Assembly: GCF_030269325.1 (NCBI RefSeq)
Contig: NZ_BSTD01000005.1
Location: forward strand, 887,391 to 951,390
Direction of reading: 5' to 3'
Length of the DNA: 64,000 nucleotides
DNA from: Amycolatopsis sp. NBRC 101858
GTDB taxonomy: Bacteria > Actinomycetota > Actinomycetes > Mycobacteriales > Pseudonocardiaceae
The notes below the pieces were generated by a model that saw only the letters and a list, made by a program, of their open reading frames with translations, was not told the DNA's origin and ran no database searches. Below are positions 41,781 to 49,359 of the stretch, piece after piece (within the stretch, counting starts at the first letter, position 1; every line of letters starts with the position of its first letter). Made by a program: the position numbers and the translations under genes.

Positions 41781-42799
41781 TGTCCGTCCCGTTCTCCCTC
41801 GGTGCCCTGCCCACCCTGTCGCGATCCACTGTGGACCGTCAGGAAGGCTTGCGCACCAACCCTTCGCGGCTGGTGTCGCGCTGGGCCGACGCTCGGGTCG
41901 TCCTGCTGGACGACACCGGGCGCACCCCGGTCGTCGAGGGCTCGTCCGTCTTGGCGTTCCGCAAGGCGATCGACTTCGGCGCCGAGCCGCCGGCCGACGC
42001 GGTGTTCCTCGGCGAGTGGCAGGACGTCGACTACTGGTCGCTGCCGGGCGGCCCGTCGGGGGACGCCGGCACGGTGAAGATGGCGGGCAGCTGGGGCTTC
42101 GTCGAGGAGGTCCCGAGCGCAGACGGCGAGATCTGGGTCGAGCTGCGCGGGTACGGAGACCTGCTGGACGACACGTCGGCGGGGCTGTTCACGACGGCAC
42201 AGGCGCTGCGGAACTGGCGTCGCCAGGCCAGGTTCTGCACGCGCTGCGGCCACCCGACGGAGCTGATCCAGTTCGGCTGGGCGAGCAAGTGCACGAACGA
42301 CGGCCGCGAGGAGTACCCGCGCACGGACCCGGCGGTGATCTGCCTGGTCCACTCGCTGGAGGGGGTCAACGGATCCCACGTGCTGCTGGCCCGCCAGCCG
42401 ATCTGGCCGGCCGGGCGGTACTCGGTGCTGGCCGGGTTCGTGGAGGCGGGGGAGTCGCTGGAGGCGTGCGTCCTGCGCGAGATCCGCGAGGAGGTGGGGG
42501 CGTCGGTGTCCGATGTCCGCTACCTCGGGAGCCAGCCGTGGCCGTTCCCGCGGTCGATCATGCTGGGCTTCACGGCCCGGGCGGATCGCGCGCTGCCGCT
42601 GGTCCCGGCGGACGGCGAGATCGAAGAGGCGCTGTGGGTGTCGCGCGAGGAGGTGCGCGAGGCGTTCGAGAACAGCCAGTCGCGCAACGAGGGCGCCCGC
42701 CCGACGCCGATCGCCGGGGGTGCGGCGGAGATCATCCTGCCGGGCAACTCGTCCATCGCCCGCGTGATGCTCAAAGCCTGGGCGGACGCGGAGGAGTAA
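41780..42799 (+). CDS. nudC: NADH pyrophosphatase NudC (Nudix)
   Basis: 339 residues. Zinc-ribbon cysteines C153, C156 and C171 are present, but the fourth is missing: the last position reads CTND where NudC usually has Cx2C. The Nudix box GFVEAGESLEACVLREIREE starts at residue 219, and the NADH-specific SQPWPFP is at 251-257. NudC hydrolyses NADH to NMNH and AMP and can remove NAD caps from RNA 5' ends. In mycobacteria nudC lies just after the K+ channel gene of the adnAB block, as I recall; here 18 kb of envelope genes separate them. It is coupled to the M16 pair by a 1-bp overlap. Confidence 0.94.
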   Translation: MSVPFSLGALPTLSRSTVDRQEGLRTNPSRLVSRWADARVVLLDDTGRTPVVEGSSVLAFRKAIDFGAEPPADAVFLGEWQDVDYWSLPGGPSGDAGTVKMAGSWGFVEEVPSADGEIWVELRGYGDLLDDTSAGLFTTAQALRNWRRQARFCTRCGHPTELIQFGWASKCTNDGREEYPRTDPAVICLVHSLEGVNGSHVLLARQPIWPAGRYSVLAGFVEAGESLEACVLREIREEVGASVSDVRYLGSQPWPFPRSIMLGFTARADRALPLVPADGEIEEALWVSREEVREAFENSQSRNEGARPTPIAGGAAEIILPGNSSIARVMLKAWADAEE

Positions 42800-42804
42800 A
42801 CCCG

Positions 42805-42835
42805 TTGGCTCTCGCCCGGCCGCCGCTGTTACCCT
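42805..42835 (+). promoter_or_regulatory. Candidate promoter for leader ORF and hydrolase
   Basis: TTGGCT (42805-42810) and TACCCT (42830-42835) with 19 bp between them. The spacing is a little long, but both boxes are recognisable. Transcription would begin near 42842, about 30 bp before the leader GTG. Confidence 0.5.
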
Positions 42836-42872
42836 CCCGACGGCCGTGCGAGAGACCGAGGAGGTGGTACCC

Positions 42873-42923
42873 GTGAACGTTTCGACGTGGGTGCTCCCCT
42901 CCGGGGTCACGGCCGGGCGATAG
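42873..42923 (+). CDS. 16-residue leader peptide ORF
   Basis: GTG 42873 to TAG 42921 encodes (M)NVSTWVLPSGVTAGR. A strong GGAGG site lies 8 bp before the GTG. The codons run straight through the 5' half of a hairpin that competes with the structure covering the hydrolase ribosome-binding site. The placement between a promoter and a resistance-like or stress hydrolase resembles ribosome-stalling leader peptides of inducible genes (erm, cat, whiB7-type uORFs). I do not recognise the peptide itself. Confidence 0.65.
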   Translation: MNVSTWVLPSGVTAGR

Positions 42924-42968
42924 GTCGTCCGGGAGCGCCGCTCAAGCGCACTCCCGAAAGGCACGACC
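42890..42968 (+). promoter_or_regulatory. Competing hairpins: candidate translation attenuator
   Basis: Structure A: GGTGCTCCC (42890-42898, inside the leader ORF) pairs with GGGAGCGCC (42931-42939), nine pairs with one G-U. Structure B: GGTCGT (42923-42928) with ACGACC (42963-42968), and CGGGAGCGC (42930-42938) with GCGC-A-CTCCCG (42946-42956). B places the AAAGG ribosome-binding site (42957-42961) in an internal loop and ends one base before ATG 42969. A and B share 42931-42938 and cannot coexist, so leader translation could switch hydrolase synthesis. Confidence 0.6.
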
Positions 42969-43697
42969 ATGCACTTCACCACCGAACAACGCCTCGACGA
43001 CGGCGTCCTCGAGCGCGAGTTCACCCTCGGCGAGATCCCCGGCATCCTGTGGACGCCCGCCACGTCCGCGCCGGCTCCGCTGGTCCTGATGGGCCACCCC
43101 GGCGGACTGGCCAAGATGTACCCCCGGCTGGCGGCCCGGGCCCAGGCGGCCGCGGCGGAGGGCTACGCCGCGGCCACCATCGAGCTCCCCGGGGGCGGTG
43201 ACCGGCCCCGTCTCCCCGCCGTCGACGAGGCCCGCGCCGACCTCCGCCGGGCGATCCAGGCCGGTGAGCCGGTCGGCGACGAGGTCGTCGAGCGGCTCGT
43301 CCTCCCGCTGGTCGACCAGGCGGTCCCGGAGTGGCGGGCCACTCTGGACGCCCTCCTCGCCCTACCCGGGATCGGCGGCCCGGTCGGGTTCTCGGGCGGG
43401 GTGCTCGCCATCGCCATCCGGCTCGCGGTCGTCGAGCCGCGCATTGCGGCCGCCGTCCTGTTCGCCGGGAGTTTCGTGCCCCGCAGCATGTTCGACGAGG
43501 CTCGGCAGGTCACCATCCCGCTGCTGGTCCTGCTGCAGTGGGACGACGAAGGCAACGACCGTCAGCTGGCCCTGGACGTGTTCGACGCGCTCGGTTCCCC
43601 GGAGAAGACGTTGCACGCCAACATGGGCGGCCACACCGGCATCCCGCGGTTCGAGGGCGACGACGGGAGCCGGTTCTTAGCCCGGCACCTGAAGTAG
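42969..43697 (+). CDS. Alpha/beta hydrolase (dienelactone hydrolase-like)
   Basis: 242 residues. The fold opens with FTLGEIPGILWTP and LVLMGHPGG (oxyanion region). The nucleophile elbow is GFSGG near 140, the acid is probably in LLQWDDEGND, and the histidine is in GGHTGIP near the C-terminus, so the Ser-Asp-His triad appears complete. The natural substrate is unknown; family members cleave esters, lactones or drugs. It is preceded by a leader ORF and competing hairpins, which suggests induction by a translation-affecting signal. It ends 5 bp before the convergent hypothetical gene. Confidence 0.82.
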   Translation: MHFTTEQRLDDGVLEREFTLGEIPGILWTPATSAPAPLVLMGHPGGLAKMYPRLAARAQAAAAEGYAAATIELPGGGDRPRLPAVDEARADLRRAIQAGEPVGDEVVERLVLPLVDQAVPEWRATLDALLALPGIGGPVGFSGGVLAIAIRLAVVEPRIAAAVLFAGSFVPRSMFDEARQVTIPLLVLLQWDDEGNDRQLALDVFDALGSPEKTLHANMGGHTGIPRFEGDDGSRFLARHLK

Positions 43698-43702
43698 CGG
43701 GG

Positions 43703-44158
43703 TCAGGGCCAGTACGGCTGGGCGTTCGCCGCGGCTTCGGCGATCGCCCGGCCGTCGATCGTCGTGGCGGCGCGGCCGAGCCCGGCCCGCCGCCACTCGA
43801 CGGAGAACTCGAAGGGCCCGGCCGGCAGCGGCGACAGCCAGAGCTGCCGGTCGCCCCGGTAGTGCCGGTCGTCGTAGCTCGCTCCGCCGCCGATTTCGGT
43901 CAAGCAGCCCTGGCTGACCCGGAACTGCAGGCTGTCGTCGGAGGCGCCGCGGAACCCGCCGGCGTGACTTTCGTCGATGTCGTCCCAGGTGGCCTGGTCC
44001 AGCGACCCCCGCCGGACGCTCAGGTGCACGGTGAAGGCACACCCGCCGGGATAGGCGACGAGGTGCTGAAGCGCGACGACGGCGAGGTCCGTCCGCGCGA
44101 CGAACCGCGCGATCGGGACCGGGCAGCCCAGCACATCGGCCGGCGGAACCGGGTTCAT
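43703..44158 (-). CDS. Hypothetical protein
   Basis: 151 residues; no family recognised. Features: PADVLGCPVPIARFVARTD near the N-terminus, two cysteines (GCAF, GCLTE), a beta-rich middle with FTVHLSVRRGSLDQA and FRGASDDSLQFRVSQG, and LWLSPLPAGPFEFSVEWRRAGLGRA. The last phrase, with its W-P-G-P-F-E-F-S-V-E-W pattern, suggests a beta-sandwich. It follows the gene at 44155-44613 with a 4-bp overlap, so the two are co-translated and may interact. Soluble, no signal peptide. Confidence 0.7.
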   Translation of the reverse strand: MNPVPPADVLGCPVPIARFVARTDLAVVALQHLVAYPGGCAFTVHLSVRRGSLDQATWDDIDESHAGGFRGASDDSLQFRVSQGCLTEIGGGASYDDRHYRGDRQLWLSPLPAGPFEFSVEWRRAGLGRAATTIDGRAIAEAAANAQPYWP

Positions 44159-44613
44159 CGCAGGTCACCTCGTTCGATCACCGTGCGGGTCGGCTCGCCG
44201 GCGAAGTCGGCGACGGTGCCGTAGGCCAGGTTCAGCGTCTCCAGCCGGTACCGCCACTCGGCGCCGCACGAGCACATCGATCCGAAGCGGTAGTTGATCT
44301 GCCAGCGCAGCCATTCGCCCGGCCGCAGCCGGACCGGCGCCGGGCGCCAGTCCCGCCGTGGCCGGCTCATCGGCGCCAGTTCCAATCGGACCGCCAGCGA
44401 ACCGTCGACCTCACGAAGCCGGACGCCGTCCAGCGCGTCCGGCACCGTGAACCGCGGCTCGAAGCCGGTCGACTCGTCGACGTTCACCTCGTGGAGCAGG
44501 GCACCGTCCGGCAGGGGAAACGCGACTGGTACGCGGTTGCGCACCGCAGCCGCCGGGCCGCCGCGGGACCGCTTGGTCCAGGTGGTCCGCACCCTCTGCG
44601 CCACGACGTCCAT
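44155..44613 (-). CDS. Hypothetical protein, partner of the 43703 gene
   Basis: 152 residues from ATG 44613. The protein is rich in Arg and Leu, with VAFPLPDGALLHEVNVDES, RLELAPMSRPRRDWRPAPVRLRPGEW summarised by RRDWRPAPVRL, and WQINYRFGSMCSCGAEWRY with a CxC pair. The tail (LETLNLAYGTVADFAGEPT) is more helical. I do not recognise the family. Its stop overlaps the next start (ATGA). The two genes are oriented towards the hydrolase and away from the ROK operon, and the 190 bp before ATG 44613 carry the divergent ROK promoter. Confidence 0.65.
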   Translation of the reverse strand: MDVVAQRVRTTWTKRSRGGPAAAVRNRVPVAFPLPDGALLHEVNVDESTGFEPRFTVPDALDGVRLREVDGSLAVRLELAPMSRPRRDWRPAPVRLRPGEWLRWQINYRFGSMCSCGAEWRYRLETLNLAYGTVADFAGEPTRTVIERGDLR

Positions 44614-44727
44614 GCCTCCAGCATCCCCGCCGCCGCAAGCGGAAATCGGCTGACCGAGGCCCCGCCCGTGTTTCCGCCACGTGGCCCAGTGCCGCCCCAA
44701 GCGTTACCTGGCCGTTTCCGAAGTCCG

Positions 44728-44756
44728 TTGACGGCTGTGCTCCGGCTCACTACAGT
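44728..44756 (+). promoter_or_regulatory. Sigma-A-like promoter of the ROK/sugar operon
   Basis: TTGACG (44728-44733), 17 bp, TACAGT (44751-44756): a textbook match to TTGACn-N17-TAnnnT. It lies 47 bp before GTG 44804. Just downstream is an AT-rich stretch (TAAAGTATCCTAATTAAG, 44773-44790) with a TAATTA palindrome, unusual in this GC-rich DNA, and a good candidate operator for the ROK regulator. Confidence 0.7.
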
Positions 44757-44803
44757 CCTGCGAAACCGTCTGTAAAGTATCCTAATTAAGTCCGGAGGGA
44801 CGA

Positions 44804-46066
44804 GTGCGAGCCGGTAGCCCGCGGATGCTGCGCGAGATCAACGATCGCGCCGCCATCGAGGTCCTCCTGCGGGAGGGCCCGCTCACGCGCGCCGAGCTCG
44901 AGCTCGCCATCGGGCTCTCCAAGCCCGCCACCGCGCAGCTCATCACGCGGCTCGAACAGGACAACCTCGTCGTCAAGGCCGGCGTCCGCGGCGGTGGGCG
45001 GGGTCCCCGCGCCCAGCTCTGGGCGGCCAACGGCGCCCTCGCCTTCGTCGCCGCCGTGGACCTCACCCCGCACATCGCGGACTTCGTCGTCGCCGACGTC
45101 GCCGGGATCGTGCTCGCCGAGTACCGGACTCCGCTGCCCGTCCACGAAGGCGCCGACGTCGTCGGGACCTTCGGCGAGGCCCTGCAGAAGGTCGCCGGGG
45201 AAGCCGGGATCACCCGGGACCGGCTGGCCCACGTCGTGATCGGCGCGCAGGGCGCGTTCGATCCGCGGACCGGCCTGCTCTCCTCCGCCCCGCACATCCC
45301 CGGCTGGCTCGGCTTCGACGTCCCGCAGAAGCTCAGCGACGACCTCGGCGTCGACGTCCTCATCGAGAACGACGTCAACCTCGTCGCCGTCGAGGAGATG
45401 AGCGTCGGGCAGGCCCAGGACGTCGACGACTTCGTCATGGTGTGGCTGTCCGAAGGCGTCGGCGGCGCGGTCGTCATCGGACGGCGGCTGCTGCGCGGCG
45501 CCACCGGCGGCGGCGGCGAGATCGACTGGATGCGCGTGCCCGACCCGGCCACCGTGGACACCGGCGACGTCTGGCCCGAGGCCGGCGCCCGCTTCGGCAA
45601 CCTGGTCGACTCGCCCGCGATCGTCCGCTTGGCCGCCGCGCACGGGATCCAGGCGGAAACCGCCTGGGACGCCGTCGAAAAAGCCGGCGAGCAGCACCCC
45701 TTCCTGCACGACCTCGCCCGGCGTGTCGCCGGCGGCGTCGCCAACCTCGTCGCGGTCGCCGACCCGCAGCTCGTGCTCCTCTGCGGTGACACCAGCCGCG
45801 CCGGCGGCGAGAGCTTCGCCGCGCTGGTGCAGGAAAAGCTGCACGCGCTGGTCCTGCCGCGCACGCCGGTCGGCTGCGCTTCGGTGCAGGGCAACGCCGT
45901 TCGCGCCGGCGCGCTGCAGTCCGCGCTGGCCACCGCCCGTGAGGACGTCTTCGGCGTCGTCACCCCCACGCTCCTCGGGTCGCGCAGGCCCGCGGTCGGA
46001 GAGCCACTCGGCAAGACCCCGGAGGCCCTCCCGAACACCCGTTCCGCCCCGTCCCCAACCGAGTAG
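44804..46066 (+). CDS. ROK-family transcriptional regulator
   Basis: 420 residues from GTG 44804 with GGAGG 5 bp upstream. An N-terminal MarR-like winged helix (INDRAAIEVLLREGPLTRAEL, LSKPATAQLITRLE) precedes a ROK sugar-kinase-like domain (AAVDLTPHIADFVVADVAG, VIGAQGAFDP, VLIENDVNLVAVEE). The ROK zinc motif CxCGxxGC is absent: the corresponding region reads GATGGGGEIDWM. It probably represses the operon until a sugar or sugar phosphate binds. First gene of the cluster, 25 bp before the solute-binding protein. Confidence 0.9.
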   Translation: MRAGSPRMLREINDRAAIEVLLREGPLTRAELELAIGLSKPATAQLITRLEQDNLVVKAGVRGGGRGPRAQLWAANGALAFVAAVDLTPHIADFVVADVAGIVLAEYRTPLPVHEGADVVGTFGEALQKVAGEAGITRDRLAHVVIGAQGAFDPRTGLLSSAPHIPGWLGFDVPQKLSDDLGVDVLIENDVNLVAVEEMSVGQAQDVDDFVMVWLSEGVGGAVVIGRRLLRGATGGGGEIDWMRVPDPATVDTGDVWPEAGARFGNLVDSPAIVRLAAAHGIQAETAWDAVEKAGEQHPFLHDLARRVAGGVANLVAVADPQLVLLCGDTSRAGGESFAALVQEKLHALVLPRTPVGCASVQGNAVRAGALQSALATAREDVFGVVTPTLLGSRRPAVGEPLGKTPEALPNTRSAPSPTE

Positions 46067-46091
46067 CCCCAAACCGATGAGGAGGAGGGCC

Positions 46092-47450
46092 ATGCCCCCT
46101 ACCACCCGGACCCGCCGAGGCGCCCTGTTAGCGGCCGCCGCCGCGGCGTCCGTCCTGCTGACGAGCGCCTGCTCCGGCGCCGCCGCCCCGAGCGGCGGTG
46201 ACGCGGCCGCCGCGCCCGGCAAGGACGACAAGATCACGATCACCGTGTACTCCAAGTTCACCGACCGCGAGTACGGCGTGGTCACCGCGGGCCTGAACAA
46301 GCTCAAGGCGAAGTTCCCGAACATCGAGATCAAGCACGAGGGCAACCAGGACGACGACAAGCTCACGCAGTCGATCCGCGGCGGCAACCCGCCCGACGTC
46401 GCGATCTCCTTCTACACCGACAACCTGGGCGCCTGGTGCTCCACCGGCAGCTTCCAGGACCTGAAGCCCTACATCGACCGCGACAAGATCGACCTCAGCC
46501 AGATCCCCGACGCGGTCCGCAGCTACACCGAGTACCAGGGCAAGCGGTGCGCGATGCCGATGCTCGCCGACGTTTACGGCTTCTACTACAACAAGGACAT
46601 GTTCGCGGCGAAGGGCGTCACCTCGCCGCCGAAGACCACGGACGAGCTGCTCGAGGACGCCAAGAAGCTGACCGAGTACAACGCGGACGGCTCGATCAAG
46701 GTCGCCGGCTTCCTGCCGTCGATGCCGTTCTACGCCAACCAGGCCCAGTACTGGGCGCCGAACTTCGGCGCGCCGTTCATCGGCCCGGACGGCAAGTCGG
46801 ACCTCGCCACCAACCCCGGCTGGAAGGCGATGTTCGAGTTCCAGCAGAAGCTGATCGACGCACTCGGCGGCCACGACAAGGTCGAGAAGTTCAAGGCCGG
46901 TCTCGGTGACGAGTACTCCGCCGACAACGGCTTCCAGAAGGGCAAGCTGGCGATGATCTACGACGGTGAGTTCCGCACCGCGTTCATCAAGGACCAGGCG
47001 CCGACCCTGAACTACGCCACCGCGCCCGCCCCGGTGCTCACCAGCATGGCGGACAAGTACGGCAGTGCCTTCACCACCGGCACGATCATCGCGATCCCCA
47101 AGGGTGCCAAGAACCCCGGCGCCGCGTGGGAGCTGATCAAGCAGGTCTCCCTGGACACCGACACCCTGGTGGACATGGCCAACGGCCTGAAGAACGTGCC
47201 CAGCACGAAGGCCTCGCTGACGTCGCCGCGCCTCGACCTGCAGCCGCAGTTCAAGACGTTCCTCGACATGTACGACAGCGGCAAGCTCGTGTCGAACCAG
47301 ACCACGCCGATCGGTGACGCGCACCTCAAGGCGGTCAACGACTTCGCCGAGAAGTGGCAGGCCGGCTCGATCCCCGATCTGACCGAAGGCCTGAAGAAGG
47401 TGGATGCGCAGATCAACGACGAACTGAAGCAGAAGGGCGCGGGCGGATGA
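46092..47450 (+). CDS. ABC sugar transporter solute-binding lipoprotein (CUT1)
   Basis: 452 residues after a GGAGGAGG site. The signal peptide ends in a lipobox LTSAC with C27 as the lipidated residue. The mature part is a family-1 extracellular solute-binding protein: KFPNIEIKHEGNQDDDKLTQSI, PDVAISFYTDN, MPMLADVYGFYYNKDMFAAKG. It would capture an oligosaccharide outside the membrane and deliver it to the two permeases that follow with a 4-bp overlap. GH4 and kinase genes downstream suggest a beta-linked disaccharide such as cellobiose or chitobiose. Confidence 0.94.
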   Translation: MPPTTRTRRGALLAAAAAASVLLTSACSGAAAPSGGDAAAAPGKDDKITITVYSKFTDREYGVVTAGLNKLKAKFPNIEIKHEGNQDDDKLTQSIRGGNPPDVAISFYTDNLGAWCSTGSFQDLKPYIDRDKIDLSQIPDAVRSYTEYQGKRCAMPMLADVYGFYYNKDMFAAKGVTSPPKTTDELLEDAKKLTEYNADGSIKVAGFLPSMPFYANQAQYWAPNFGAPFIGPDGKSDLATNPGWKAMFEFQQKLIDALGGHDKVEKFKAGLGDEYSADNGFQKGKLAMIYDGEFRTAFIKDQAPTLNYATAPAPVLTSMADKYGSAFTTGTIIAIPKGAKNPGAAWELIKQVSLDTDTLVDMANGLKNVPSTKASLTSPRLDLQPQFKTFLDMYDSGKLVSNQTTPIGDAHLKAVNDFAEKWQAGSIPDLTEGLKKVDAQINDELKQKGAGG

Positions 47451-48472
47451 CTCCGCCTGATGGGGTCTCGGCGGTGAAGAGTGCCTCGCCCCGCACCCTC
47501 CCGGAAAAGGCTTCCCCGTCCGCACCTGAAAAGGTGCGGGCGGGGGCCCGCCGGGCCAAGCGCCGCCGGACCGTCTTCCTCTTCATGGCCCCGGCGTTCC
47601 TCGGGTTCCTGATCTTCTTCGGCTACCCGCTGATCGCCACGGTCTACTACTCCTTCACGCGGTACGACCTGATCAACCCGCCGGTGTTCGTCGGCTTCGA
47701 CAACTACGTCCGGATGTTCACCACCGAGCCGCTGGTCGGCACGGCCGCGTACAACACGTTGTGGCTGGTGGTCATCCTGACGACGTGCCGGGTGCTGTTC
47801 TCGCTCGGCATCGCGTCGGTGATCTCGCGGCTCAAGTCGGGTGTCGGCCTGGTCCGGACGCTCTGCTACCTGCCGACGCTCGCCCCGCCTGCGGCGGCGA
47901 CGCTGGCGTTCGTCTTCGTGTTCAACCCGGAGTTCGGCCCGGTCAACCGGTTCCTGCGGCTCATCGGCATCGACGGCGGGCTCTGGTTCAACAGCCCGGC
48001 GATGTCGAAGCCCGCGCTGACGCTGCTGGCGCTGTGGGGCTCCGGCGAGCTGATGATCATCATCCTGGCCGCGCTGCTCGACGTCCCGACCGAGCAATAC
48101 GAGGCCGCCGAGCTCGACGGGGCCGGCCCGATCCGGCGGTTCTGGCACGTCACGCTGCCGTCGATCTCGCCGGTGCTGCTGTTCGGCGTGGTCAACTCGA
48201 TCATCTACGCGCTGCAGTTCTTCACGCAGGCGATCGTGGCGGCCTCCGCGTCCGCGGGCACCGCCGACGTCGCCGGCAACTCGAAACTCATCGGTGCGCC
48301 GCAGAACTCGACGCTGACGTACCCGATCTGGCTGTACGTCCAGGGCTTCCGCTACTTCAACATGGGCTACGCGGCGGCGATGGCCGTGCTGCTGTTCATC
48401 GTCAGCGCCGGCTTCACGTGGATTCTCGTGCGGCAGCTCCGGAAGTCCCAGCACCAGGAGGAGGGGGCATGA
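47447..48472 (+). CDS. ABC sugar permease, MalF-type
   Basis: 341 residues; starts in the ATGA overlap with the binding protein. A basic N-terminal tail with RAKRRRT precedes six hydrophobic segments. The EAA loop that docks the ATPase is seen as EQYEAAELDGAGPIRRFWHVTLP. It belongs to the CUT1 family with the next gene. No ABC ATPase is encoded in the operon, so a shared multi-sugar ATPase (MsiK-like), elsewhere in the genome, must power it. Confidence 0.94.
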   Translation: MTPPDGVSAVKSASPRTLPEKASPSAPEKVRAGARRAKRRRTVFLFMAPAFLGFLIFFGYPLIATVYYSFTRYDLINPPVFVGFDNYVRMFTTEPLVGTAAYNTLWLVVILTTCRVLFSLGIASVISRLKSGVGLVRTLCYLPTLAPPAAATLAFVFVFNPEFGPVNRFLRLIGIDGGLWFNSPAMSKPALTLLALWGSGELMIIILAALLDVPTEQYEAAELDGAGPIRRFWHVTLPSISPVLLFGVVNSIIYALQFFTQAIVAASASAGTADVAGNSKLIGAPQNSTLTYPIWLYVQGFRYFNMGYAAAMAVLLFIVSAGFTWILVRQLRKSQHQEEGA

Positions 48473-49359
48473 CCGCACTGGCCGAAGCGCCGCAGAAACC
48501 GGCGGGTGTGCCGCCGAGGGTGCGGTTCAAGCGCACCTGGGACAAACGGCTGTCCTGGATTGCGCTGCACGCGACCGGGATCGCCCTCGGCGTGATCTTC
48601 GTGCTGCCGCTGCTGTTCGTGTTCCTCACCGCGGTGATGAAGAGCGACCAGGCGATGACGGCGAGCCTGTGGCCGGCCGAATGGCACTTCGAGAACTTCG
48701 TCGAGGTGTTCAAGAAGGCGCCGCTGCTGGAGTACTTCGGCAACAGCCTGCTGTACTCGGCGCTGGCGACGGCGGGCGCGCTGCTCTCGGCGATCCCGGC
48801 CGCGTACGGCCTGGCGAAGCTGCGGTGGCGCGGGCAGAACCTGTTCTTCATGCTGACCGTGGCGGCGATGCTGCTGCCGCCGCAGGTCACCATCGTGCCG
48901 CTGTACGACCTGTGGGTCCGGATGGGCCTCACCGGCACGCTGGTTCCGCTGATCGTGCCGTACTTCTTCTTCGACGCGTTCTCGATCTTCCTGCTCCGCC
49001 AGTTCTTCCTGACGATTCCGAAGGACTACATCGAGGCGGCGAAGATCGACGGCTGCAACGAGTTCCAGGCGATGGTCCGGGTGCTGATCCCGATGGCCAA
49101 GCCGGGGATCGCGGCCACCGCGATGTTCTGCTTCCTGTTCACCTGGAACGACTACTTCGGGCCGCTGCTCTACACCGGCGAGAACCAGGACCACTGGCCG
49201 CTGTCGCTGGCGATCGCGTCCTTCCGCGGCATGCACCACGTCGAGTGGAACCTGACGATGGCCGCGACGGCCCTCATCATGGCGCCGGTCATCGTGCTGT
49301 TCATCTTCGCCCAGAAGTCGTTCGTCAAGGGCATCACATTCACGGGAGTCAAGGGATGA
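48469..49359 (+). CDS. ABC sugar permease, MalG-type
   Basis: 296 residues, ATGA overlap with the first permease. Six hydrophobic segments; PPQVTIVPLYDLWVRMGLTGT and the EAA loop DYIEAAKIDGCNEFQAMVRV are those of MalG-like CUT1 subunits. FLFTWNDYFGPLLY near the end is also characteristic. Pairs with the product of 47447 to form the membrane channel. The stop overlaps the GH4 gene start. Confidence 0.94.
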   Translation: MTALAEAPQKPAGVPPRVRFKRTWDKRLSWIALHATGIALGVIFVLPLLFVFLTAVMKSDQAMTASLWPAEWHFENFVEVFKKAPLLEYFGNSLLYSALATAGALLSAIPAAYGLAKLRWRGQNLFFMLTVAAMLLPPQVTIVPLYDLWVRMGLTGTLVPLIVPYFFFDAFSIFLLRQFFLTIPKDYIEAAKIDGCNEFQAMVRVLIPMAKPGIAATAMFCFLFTWNDYFGPLLYTGENQDHWPLSLAIASFRGMHHVEWNLTMAATALIMAPVIVLFIFAQKSFVKGITFTGVKG

